A stretch of DNA of 64,000 nt from positions 652,762 through 716,761 of the forward strand of contig NZ_KQ948765.1 of assembly GCF_001514205.1 (NCBI RefSeq). Direction: 5' to 3'. Origin of the DNA: Streptomyces griseoruber (GTDB lineage: Bacteria > Actinomycetota > Actinomycetes > Streptomycetales > Streptomycetaceae). Within the stretch, counting starts at the first letter, position 1. Each line of letters begins with the position of its first letter. Of the stretch, positions 8,396 through 15,518 are shown piece by piece. The notes under the pieces were generated by a model. The model searched no databases. It saw nothing but the letters and a program-made list of their open reading frames with translations, and was not told the origin of the DNA. The position numbers and the translations under genes were made by a program.

Positions 8396-9601
8396 TCAGC
8401 CCGGGCCCAGGCGGGCCGCCGAGTGGACGCCCGGCTGGTACTTCGGCAGCCGGGCGGTGATCTTCATGCCCGCCCCCACGGCCGTCTCGATGACGAGGCC
8501 GTAGTCGTCGCCGTACACCTGGCGGAGCCGGTCGTCGACGTTGGACAGGCCGATGCCGCCGGAGGGGCTGACCTCACCGGCCAGGATGCGGCGCAGCAGG
8601 ACCGGGTCCATGCCGGCGCCGTCGTCCTCGATGACGACCAGGGCCTCGGCGCCGGCGTCCTGGGCGGTGATCTGGATGTGGCACTTCTCCGCCTTGCCCT
8701 CCAGGCCGTGCTTGACGGCGTTCTCCACCAGGGGCTGGAGGCAGAGGAAGGGCAGGGCGACCGGGAGGACCTCGGGGGCGATCTGGAGGGTGACGGCCAG
8801 GCGGTCGCCGAAGCGCGCGCGGACCAGGGCCAGGTAGTGGTCGATGGCGTGGAGCTCGTCGGCGAGGGTGGTGAAGTCGCCGTGCCGGCGGAACGAGTAG
8901 CGGGTGAAGTCGGCGAACTCCAGGAGCAGCTCGCGGGCGCGTTCGGGGTCGGTGCGGACGAAGGACGCGATCACGGCGAGCGAGTTGAAGACGAAGTGCG
9001 GGGAGATCTGGGCGCGCAGGGCCTTGATCTCCGCCTCGATCAGTTTCGTACGGGACTGGTCGAGATCGGCGAGTTCCAGCTGGACGCTGACCCAGCGGGC
9101 CACCTCTCCCGCCGCGCGGACCAGGACGGCCGACTCGCGGGGCGCGCAGGCGACGAGGGCGCCGTGCACCCGGTCGTCGACGGTGAGGGGGGCGACCACG
9201 GCCCAGCGGACCGGGCAGTCGGCGTGGTCGCAGGTGAGGCGGAAGGCCTCGCCCCGGCCGCTGTCCAGGGGGGCGGCGAGGCGTTCCATGATCTCGGTGC
9301 GGTGGTGGGCGCCCACGCCGTCCCAGGCGAGGACCTGCTCGCGGTCGGTGAGGCAGAGGGCGTCCGTGCCGAGGAGGGTGCGCAGTCTGCGGGCGGACTT
9401 GCGGGCCGTCTCCTCGGTGAGGCCCGCCCGCAGCGGGGGTGCGGCGAGCGAGGCGGTGTGCAGGGTCTGGAAGGTGGCGTGCTCGACGGGGGTACCGAGG
9501 CCGCCCTGGCGGTCGGGGCGGGCGGTGCGGCGGCCGAGCCAGAGCCCGAGGGCCAGGAAGGGGAGGATCGCGATGCACACGCCCGCCAGGAAACCGCTCA
9601 T
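8396..9601 (-). CDS. LytS/YpdA-type sensor histidine kinase
   Basis: A 401-residue kinase. One N-terminal membrane helix (MSGFLAG ... LALGLWLGRR) precedes a GAF-like sensory region (about 60-190). The His_kinase domain has the phospho-acceptor in QISPHFVFNSL, and the ATPase domain shows LQPLVENAVKHG (N box), DDGAGM (G1) and GGIGLSNVDDRL (G2). The long open frame upstream in this frame is an artefact. The true ATG at 9601 overlaps the symporter stop in an ATGA, so translation is coupled. Its partner is the LytTR regulator at 11852-12607, with the symporter and a DUF485-like protein between them. All four form one minus-strand operon, suggesting the pair senses transport of the symporter substrate. 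Confidence 0.93.
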   Translation of the reverse strand: MSGFLAGVCIAILPFLALGLWLGRRTARPDRQGGLGTPVEHATFQTLHTASLAAPPLRAGLTEETARKSARRLRTLLGTDALCLTDREQVLAWDGVGAHHRTEIMERLAAPLDSGRGEAFRLTCDHADCPVRWAVVAPLTVDDRVHGALVACAPRESAVLVRAAGEVARWVSVQLELADLDQSRTKLIEAEIKALRAQISPHFVFNSLAVIASFVRTDPERARELLLEFADFTRYSFRRHGDFTTLADELHAIDHYLALVRARFGDRLAVTLQIAPEVLPVALPFLCLQPLVENAVKHGLEGKAEKCHIQITAQDAGAEALVVIEDDGAGMDPVLLRRILAGEVSPSGGIGLSNVDDRLRQVYGDDYGLVIETAVGAGMKITARLPKYQPGVHSAARLGPG

Positions 9602-11433
9602 GCCTTGGCCTCCGGCGCCCTGTGCTCCTCCGATGCCCTGCGTTCCTCCGGCGCCCTGTGCTCCTCCGATGCCCCGCGTTCCTCCGGCGCCCTGTGCTCC
9701 TCCGATGCCTTGCGTTCCTCCGTGCGCAGTTCCTCCGTGCGCAGTTCCTCCGGCAGGTGGAAGCGGGCCAGGATCGCCGCCGTGCCGGCCGGGACGCGGC
9801 CCGGGGTGGCCAGGGAGACCAGGATCATGGTGAGGAAGCCCAGCGGCACCGACCACAGCGCAGGCCAGGCGAGGAGCGCGTGCAGACCGCCGGTGGCCGG
9901 CAGGCCCGCCATGGTCACGGCGACCGCGAGGAACGCCGATCCGCCACCGACCACCATCCCGGCGACCGCCCCCGGCGGGGTCAGCCGGCGCCACCAGATG
10001 CCGAGGACGAGCAGGGGGCAGAAGGAGGACGCCGACACCGCGAAGGCGAGGCCCACCGCGTCGGCCACCGGCAGCCCGCCCACCAGCAGGCTCGCGGCGA
10101 GGGGTACGGCCATGGCGAGCACGGTGCCCAGCCGGAAGTGCCGTACGCCCCGGGTCGGCAGCACGTCCTGGGTGAGGACGCCCGCGACGGCCATGGTCAG
10201 CCCGGACGCCGTGGACAGGAACGCGGCGAAGGCGCCCCCGGCGACCAGCGCGCCCAGCAGGTCGCCGCCGACGCCGCCGATCATCCGGTCCGGCAGCAGC
10301 AGGACGGCCGCGTCGGCGTCGCCGGTGAGGGCGAGCTCCGGGGCGTACAGCCGGCCGAGGGCGCCGTAGAGGGGCGGGAGCAGGTAGAAGACGCCGATCA
10401 GGGCGAGGACGGCGACCGTGGTGCGGCGGGCGGCGACTCCGTGCGGGCTGGTGTAGAAGCGGACGACGACGTGCGGCAGGCCCATCGTGCCGAGGAAGGT
10501 GGCGAGGATCAGGCCGTACGTGGCGTACAGCGGGCGTTCCTGGCGGCCCGCGGCGAGGGAGGTGGACATGCCTCCGGTGCTGCCGCGCTCGGCGGTGGGG
10601 ACGGGGCTGCCCTCGGCGAAGGTGAGGCGGGTGCCGCGTTCGATGCGGTGGGTGCCGGCGGGCAGGCGCAGGGCGGTGTCCGCGTGCCGGCGGCCGTCGA
10701 CCGTGCCGTCGACCGTCACGGTCAGCGGGTGGTCGAGCTTGAGGTCGAGGGTGTCGTCGACGCGGACCGCGCGCTGTTCGCGGAACGCGGCCGGTTCGGC
10801 GAAGGCGTGCCGGGGGGTGCCGTCGCCCTGCCAGGCGAGCACCAGGAAGAGGGCGGGGACGAGCAGCGCGGTGAGCTTGAGCCAGTACTGGAAGGCCTGC
10901 ACGAAGGTGATGCTGCGCATACCGCCCGCGGCGACGGTCGCGGCGACGACGACCGCGACGATCAGCCCGCCGAGGGAGTCCGGCGCACCGGTGAGGACCG
11001 TCAACGTCAGCCCTGCTCCTTGGAGTTGGGGCAGGAGGTACAGCCAGCCGACGCCGACGACGAGGGTGCCCGCGAGCCGGCGGACGGTGTGGGAGGCGAG
11101 CCGGGCCTCGGCGAAGTCGGGCAGCGTGTAGGCGCCGGATCGGCGCAGCGGGGCGGCGACGAAGAGCAGCAGGACGAGGTAGCCGGCGGTGTAGCCGACC
11201 GGGTACCAGAGCATGTCCGGTCCCTGGACCAGGACCAGCCCCGCGATGCCGAGGAAGGAGGCGGCGGAGAGGTATTCGCCGCTGATGGCGGCCGCGTTGA
11301 GGCGGGGGCCGACGGTGCGCGAGGCGACGTAGAAGTCGGAGGTGGTGCGGGAGATCCTGAGGCCGAAGGCGCCGACGAGGACGGTCGCGACCACCACCAG
11401 GGCGACGGCGGGCACGGCGTACGCCGAGTTCAT
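9598..11433 (-). CDS. sodium:solute symporter (SSS family, ActP-like)
   Basis: A 611-residue transporter with about 12-13 hydrophobic segments. SGEYLSAASFLGIAG early on and VVRFYTSP / AAFLSTASGLTMAVAGVLTQD later fit the SSS fold (acetate and other monocarboxylates with sodium). A soluble insert of about 80 residues (about 235-315, rich in D, T and R) lies between membrane helices and could be an external ligand-sensing loop. The C-terminus is a charged repeat tail of EEHRAPEERxAS units. The start is ATG 11433. The stop overlaps the kinase start. The DUF485-like gene directly upstream is the usual companion of ActP-type symporters. Confidence 0.92.
   Translation of the reverse strand: MNSAYAVPAVALVVVATVLVGAFGLRISRTTSDFYVASRTVGPRLNAAAISGEYLSAASFLGIAGLVLVQGPDMLWYPVGYTAGYLVLLLFVAAPLRRSGAYTLPDFAEARLASHTVRRLAGTLVVGVGWLYLLPQLQGAGLTLTVLTGAPDSLGGLIVAVVVAATVAAGGMRSITFVQAFQYWLKLTALLVPALFLVLAWQGDGTPRHAFAEPAAFREQRAVRVDDTLDLKLDHPLTVTVDGTVDGRRHADTALRLPAGTHRIERGTRLTFAEGSPVPTAERGSTGGMSTSLAAGRQERPLYATYGLILATFLGTMGLPHVVVRFYTSPHGVAARRTTVAVLALIGVFYLLPPLYGALGRLYAPELALTGDADAAVLLLPDRMIGGVGGDLLGALVAGGAFAAFLSTASGLTMAVAGVLTQDVLPTRGVRHFRLGTVLAMAVPLAASLLVGGLPVADAVGLAFAVSASSFCPLLVLGIWWRRLTPPGAVAGMVVGGGSAFLAVAVTMAGLPATGGLHALLAWPALWSVPLGFLTMILVSLATPGRVPAGTAAILARFHLPEELRTEELRTEERKASEEHRAPEERGASEEHRAPEERRASEEHRAPEAKA
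9610..9747 (-). repeat. in-frame tandem repeats in the symporter tail
   Basis: Three 36-bp units (9610-9645, 9646-9681, 9682-9717), each starting CTCCGGCGCCCTGTG on the plus strand, are followed by two identical 15-bp units, CTCCGTGCGCAGTTC. Lengths are multiples of three, so they add 12-residue and 5-residue peptide repeats (EEHRAPEERxAS and EELRT) without breaking the frame. They probably vary in number between strains. Confidence 0.9.
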
Positions 11434-11444
11434 GTGTCCGGCCC

Positions 11445-11849
11445 CTATCGGTCTTCGACCAGCCGGACGAAGTCCCGTTCGTTGCGTTCGGCGCGGCGGA
11501 CGTACCAGCGGGCCAGCAGGACGAGCGGGAGGTAGAGGCAGAAGCCGAGGACCGCCCATTCCAGGCGGTGGGCGTCGGGCATCGCCGCGAACAGCAGCGG
11601 CAGCGGGCCGACGAGGAGGGCGAGGACGGCGAACACCACGAGGGCGGCGCGCAGTTGGGAGCGCATGAGGGAGCGGACGTAGGTGTGGCCGAGGGTGGTC
11701 TGCTCGTCGATCTCGGTGCGCGGGCGGTAGTAGCCGGAGGCATGGGGGTACCGCCCGCGCGAGCGAAGCCGGGCGTGGGGGTGGGTGAAGCCGGTGCGGC
11801 GGGGCGGGCCGGTGACGACGACGCGCCGCTCGACGGGGTCCTGCGGCAT
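11445..11849 (-). CDS. small membrane protein, DUF485-like symporter companion
   Basis: A 134-residue protein with a basic N-terminus, two membrane helices (about 70-92 and 103-122) and a charged tail, YVRRAERNERDFVRLVEDR. Placement immediately upstream of an ActP-like symporter and the two-helix layout match the DUF485 proteins that accompany such transporters. ATG 11849 has AGGAGG at a good distance. A GTG at 11855 that overlaps the LytTR stop is too close to that box. The role is probably assembly or regulation of the symporter. Confidence 0.65.
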   Translation of the reverse strand: MPQDPVERRVVVTGPPRRTGFTHPHARLRSRGRYPHASGYYRPRTEIDEQTTLGHTYVRSLMRSQLRAALVVFAVLALLVGPLPLLFAAMPDAHRLEWAVLGFCLYLPLVLLARWYVRRAERNERDFVRLVEDR

Positions 11850-11851
11850 GC

Positions 11852-12607
11852 TCACGGCCTCCTCATCAGCAGGTCCCGCAGCTGGCGGGCGTGGCGGCGG
11901 CTGACCTGGAGTTCCTCGCCGCCGACCAGGACGCTGACCGTGCCGGCGTCCAGGCGGAGTTCCCCTATGTGGCGCAGGGCGACGAGGTGGCGGCGGTGGA
12001 TGCGGACGAATCCGCGGGCGCGCCAGCGTTCCTCCAGGGTGGACAGGGGGATGCGGACGAGGTGGTTGCCGCGGTCGGTGTGCAGCCGGGCGTAGTCGCC
12101 GTGGGCCTCGGCATGGGTGATGTCGTCCACGGCGACGAACCGGGTCACGCCGCCGAGTTCGACGGGTATGTGGTCGGGGTCGGGCTCGTGCACGGGGATG
12201 CGGGGCGCGGGCGCGGTGCCGCGCAGTTCGGTGGCCCGGCGGACGGCCTCGGCGAGGCGTTCCTTGCGGACGGGCTTGAGGACGTAGTCGACGGCCTTGA
12301 GATCGAAGGCCTGGACGGCGAAGTCCTCGTGGGCGGTGACGAACACGACCAGCGGCGGGCGGGCGAAGCCGGTCAGGAGGCGGGCCAGGTCGAGGCCGTC
12401 GAGGCCGGGCATCTGGATGTCGAGGAAGACGACGTCGATGGCCTCGGGGCCGTGCGGGCCGGACTCCAGGGCGCGGTTGATGCGGCGCAGCGCCTCGGTC
12501 GCGTCGCCGGCGCCCTCCACGCTGCCGATGCGGGGATCGGCGTTCAGCAGGTACAGCAGTTCCTCGAGCGAGGGGCGTTCGTCGTCGACGGCGAGGGCGC
12601 GCAGCAT
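11852..12607 (-). CDS. LytTR-family response regulator
   Basis: A 251-residue regulator. The receiver domain (about 1-120) has the acid pair AVDDE, the phosphorylation site VVFLDIQMPGLDG and the lysine in DYVLKPV. The C-terminal LytTR DNA-binding domain (about 145-250) includes HGDYARLHT and RGFVRIHRRHLVAL. It is first in the minus-strand operon with a DUF485-like protein, a symporter and the LytS-type kinase, and is probably phosphorylated by that kinase to switch the transport genes. The ATG 12607 is backed by the conserved start MLRALAVDDE. It is divergent from the Lrp regulator with a 78-bp gap. Confidence 0.95.
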   Translation of the reverse strand: MLRALAVDDERPSLEELLYLLNADPRIGSVEGAGDATEALRRINRALESGPHGPEAIDVVFLDIQMPGLDGLDLARLLTGFARPPLVVFVTAHEDFAVQAFDLKAVDYVLKPVRKERLAEAVRRATELRGTAPAPRIPVHEPDPDHIPVELGGVTRFVAVDDITHAEAHGDYARLHTDRGNHLVRIPLSTLEERWRARGFVRIHRRHLVALRHIGELRLDAGTVSVLVGGEELQVSRRHARQLRDLLMRRP

Positions 12608-12661
12608 GAAGGTGGAGTGTAGGGGCGATCGGCACGGCTGGACATGTGCCGGGGTGTGGAC

Positions 12662-12676
12662 GTATCCGCTGGATAC
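12662..12676. promoter_or_regulatory. palindrome in the lytTR/lrp divergent promoter
   Basis: GTATCC-GCT-GGATAC is a perfect 6-bp inverted repeat 10 bp upstream of the Lrp ATG. It is a good candidate for autoregulation by the Lrp protein or control by the LytTR regulator. Confidence 0.5.
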
Positions 12677-12685
12677 AGTGCCCGC

Positions 12686-13198
12686 ATGAACAGCGGCACT
12701 GCCCCTTTCGACGATCTCGACCGGAAGATCGTCACCGCTCTGATGGCGAACGCCCGGACGAGTTTCGCGGAGATCGGGTCGACGGTCGGCCTGTCGGCGA
12801 CGGCCGTCAAACGCCGGGTGGACCGGTTGCGGGAGACCGGGGTGATCACGGGGTTCACGGCGACGGTGAAGCCGGCGGCGCTGGGCTGGCGCACCGAGGC
12901 GTACGTGGAGGTGTACTGCGAGGGCGCGGCCCCGCCGCGGCGGCTCGCGGAGGTGGTGCGCAACCATCCGGAGATCACGGCGGCGATGACGGTGACGGGC
13001 GGGGCGGACGCCCTGCTGCACGTGCGGGCGCGGGACGTGGAGCACTTCGAGGAGGTGCTGGAGCGGATCCGGGTGGAGCCGTTCATCCGCAAGACGATCA
13101 GCGTGATGGTGCTGTCGCATCTGCTGCCGGACAGTCCGGAGGCGGGAGCCACACAGGTAGCCCCCGATGACGCAGGGAACGTGCGCCGACCAGGCTGA
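12686..13198 (+). CDS. Lrp/AsnC family transcriptional regulator
   Basis: A 170-residue protein with an N-terminal winged helix (about 8-65: DDLDRKIVTALMANARTSF, recognition helix in LSATAVKRRVDRL) and a RAM ligand domain (about 75-150). It precedes genes for dimethylargininase and ornithine aminotransferase on the same strand, so it probably controls arginine/ornithine breakdown and senses an amino acid. The inference comes from position. The C-terminal 20 residues extend beyond the RAM domain. ATG 12686 is preferred over an upstream GTG because it begins just before the conserved domain. Confidence 0.93.
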   Translation: MNSGTAPFDDLDRKIVTALMANARTSFAEIGSTVGLSATAVKRRVDRLRETGVITGFTATVKPAALGWRTEAYVEVYCEGAAPPRRLAEVVRNHPEITAAMTVTGGADALLHVRARDVEHFEEVLERIRVEPFIRKTISVMVLSHLLPDSPEAGATQVAPDDAGNVRRPG

Positions 13199-13273
13199 AT
13201 ACGCAGTAATCATGCGTGAACACGCAGCGTTCGTTCCTTGTAGCGCTCCGCTGTCGGTTCTTACCTTGGGGAC

Positions 13274-14098
13274 ATGCCCGAGAGTGTGACCACCGGCCGC
13301 AGGCCGAGTGCCCGGCGCTTTCTCGTCTGTGAACCCAGACACTTCGCCGTGCAGTACGCGATCAATCCCTGGATGCGTCCCGACACTCCCGTGGACGTGG
13401 ATCTCGCCCAGGAGCAGTGGCAGACGCTGATCCGCGCCTACCGCTCCCACGGGCACACCGTGGACACCGTGGATCCGGCGCCCGGTCTGCCGGACATGGT
13501 GTTCGCCGCGAACTCCGCGGTCGTCGTGGCCGGCCGGGTGTTCGGCTCGCTCTTCCACGCGCCCGAGCGGCGTCCCGAGTCCGCGCTCTACGACACCTGG
13601 TTCAAGACCGCCGGCTACGACGTGCACCGTCCGGAGCACGTCTGCGAGGGCGAGGGCGATCTGGTGTGGACCGGCCGGTACGTGCTGGCCGGCACCGGGT
13701 TCCGTACGACACGTGAGGCGCACCGCGAGGTGCAGGAGTTCTTCGGTCACCCGGTGATCAGCCTGACGCTGGTGGACCCGCACTTCTACCACCTGGACAC
13801 GGCGCTGTTCGTGCTGGACGACGACAACATCTCCTACTACCCGGAGGCGTTCTCGCCGGGCAGTCGTGAGGTGCTGGCCCGGCTGTACCCGGACGCGGTG
13901 CTCGCCACCCGCGACGACGCGATGGCGTTCGGTCTGAACTCGGTCTCCGACGGCCGCCATGTGTTCATCGCGCCCCGGGCAGAGGCCCTCGCCGCCCGGC
14001 TGACCGAGCGCGGCTATGTCCCCGTCCCCGTCGACCTGTCGGAGTTCCAGAAGGCCGGCGGTGGCATCAAGTGCTGCACTCAGGAGATCCGTTCATGA
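13274..14098 (+). CDS. ddaH: dimethylargininase / arginine-deiminase-superfamily amidinohydrolase
   Basis: A 274-residue pentein-fold enzyme that hydrolyses N-omega-methylated arginine to citrulline and methylamines. The catalytic cysteine is near the C-terminus (GGGIKCCTQEI), the histidine in DPHFYHLDTALF, and acids in CEGEGDLVW. MVFAANSAVV and NPWMRP fit the DDAH subgroup. The stop overlaps the rocD start (ATGA), so both are co-translated. Pathway meaning: arginine-derived compounds feed to ornithine and then to glutamate semialdehyde. Amidinotransferase activity is the main alternative. Confidence 0.88.
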   Translation: MPESVTTGRRPSARRFLVCEPRHFAVQYAINPWMRPDTPVDVDLAQEQWQTLIRAYRSHGHTVDTVDPAPGLPDMVFAANSAVVVAGRVFGSLFHAPERRPESALYDTWFKTAGYDVHRPEHVCEGEGDLVWTGRYVLAGTGFRTTREAHREVQEFFGHPVISLTLVDPHFYHLDTALFVLDDDNISYYPEAFSPGSREVLARLYPDAVLATRDDAMAFGLNSVSDGRHVFIAPRAEALAARLTERGYVPVPVDLSEFQKAGGGIKCCTQEIRS

Positions 14099-15372
14099 CC
14101 GCACCCGTCGTTCCCGCGCGTTCGCCCGAGGCAGTCGCCGCCGGCGTGTCCGAGGCCGCTCCCGCGCGGTCCTCCGCCGAGCTGATCCGCGCCGAGGAGC
14201 CCGTCCTCGCGCACAACTACCATCCGCTGCCCGTGGTCGTCGCGCGTGCGGAGGGCACCTGGGTGGAGGACGTCGAGGGCCGCCGCTACCTCGACATGCT
14301 GGCCGGCTACTCGGCCCTCAACTTCGGCCACCGGCACCCCCTGTTGATCGAGGCGGCGCACCGCCAGCTCGACCGGCTCACCCTCACCTCCCGCGCCTTC
14401 CACCACGACCGGCTCGCCGGATTCGCCGAGCGGCTCGCGGAGTTGACCGGCCTGGACATGGTGCTGCCGATGAACACCGGCGCGGAGGCGGTGGAGAGCG
14501 GCATCAAGGTGGCCCGCAAATGGGCCTACGAGGTGAAGGGCGTCCCCGCCGACCGGGCGACGATCGTGGTAGCGGCGGAGAACTTCCACGGCCGTACGAC
14601 GACGATCGTGAGCTTCTCGACGGACGAGACGGCCCGGACGGGCTTCGGCCCGTTCACCCCCGGCTTCCGGATCGTGCCGTACAACGACCTGGCGGCGCTG
14701 GAGGCGGCGGTCGACGAGACCACGGCCGCGGTGCTGATCGAGCCGATCCAGGGCGAGGCCGGAGTGATCATCCCCGACGACGGCTATCTGGCCGGGGTGC
14801 GGGAGCTGACCCGGCGCACGAACACCCTCTTCATCGCCGACGAGATCCAGTCCGGGCTCGGGCGCACCGGCCGGACGCTGGCCGTGGAGCACGAGGGGGT
14901 CGTCCCCGACGTCGTCCTGCTCGGCAAGGCGCTCGGCGGCGGGATCGTACCGGTGTCGGCGGTGGTGGGGCGGCGCGAGGTGCTGTCGGTGCTGCGGCCG
15001 GGCGAGCACGGGTCGACCTTCGGCGGCAATCCGCTGGCGGCGGCGGTCGGCACGGCGGTGGTGGAGCTGCTGGCGACCGGCGAGTTCCAGCGCCGGGCGA
15101 CGGAGCTGGGGACCGTGCTGCGGGACGGTCTGACCGGTCTGGTGGGCAAGGGCGTCGTCGGCTTCCGGTCCCGGGGCCTGTGGGCGGGCGTCGACATCGA
15201 TCCGGCCCTGGGCACCGGCCGCGAGGTCAGCGAGCGGCTGATGCGGGAGGGTGTGCTGGTCAAGGACACCCATGGCTCCACCGTCCGGCTGGCACCGCCG
15301 CTGACGATCACCGGCGAGGAACTGGGGGCGGCGCTGGCGGCGTTGGAACGGGTGCTGACCCGGAGGGTCTGA
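14095..15372 (+). CDS. rocD: ornithine aminotransferase
   Basis: A 425-residue class III PLP aminotransferase that converts ornithine and 2-oxoglutarate to glutamate-5-semialdehyde. ADEIQSGLGRTG holds the PLP-contacting Asp and LLGKALGGG the Schiff-base lysine. NTGAEAVESGIKVARKW and GSTFGGNPLAAA are ornithine aminotransferase signatures. The start ATG 14095 overlaps the dimethylargininase stop, and the upstream ATG 14071 is inside that gene. Translationally coupled to ddaH and likely controlled by the Lrp gene upstream. Confidence 0.95.
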   Translation: MTAPVVPARSPEAVAAGVSEAAPARSSAELIRAEEPVLAHNYHPLPVVVARAEGTWVEDVEGRRYLDMLAGYSALNFGHRHPLLIEAAHRQLDRLTLTSRAFHHDRLAGFAERLAELTGLDMVLPMNTGAEAVESGIKVARKWAYEVKGVPADRATIVVAAENFHGRTTTIVSFSTDETARTGFGPFTPGFRIVPYNDLAALEAAVDETTAAVLIEPIQGEAGVIIPDDGYLAGVRELTRRTNTLFIADEIQSGLGRTGRTLAVEHEGVVPDVVLLGKALGGGIVPVSAVVGRREVLSVLRPGEHGSTFGGNPLAAAVGTAVVELLATGEFQRRATELGTVLRDGLTGLVGKGVVGFRSRGLWAGVDIDPALGTGREVSERLMREGVLVKDTHGSTVRLAPPLTITGEELGAALAALERVLTRRV

Positions 15373-15518
15373 GGCCGACGGTCACCCGTGGTCCCGTGGG
15401 CGGCTTCCCGGCCGGGGGAGGCGGCGGGGCTCCCGGGTGGCCCGGCCGGTGTCGTGCAGGCAGGGTGAAGATTGGGTCAGGAGGTGGTAGACCACTCTCA
15501 GCGACAGAGAGGTCGACC

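Noticed and set aside
9610..9747. Regular 36-bp units that resemble a CRISPR array
   Set aside because: There are no spacers, the units are adjacent, they keep the symporter reading frame, and no cas genes are near.
8396..11743. 1115-codon minus-strand frame suggesting a giant kinase fusion
   Set aside because: Only 8396-9601 reads as protein. The rest is an arginine/proline-rich shadow of the symporter, whose stop overlaps the real kinase ATG.
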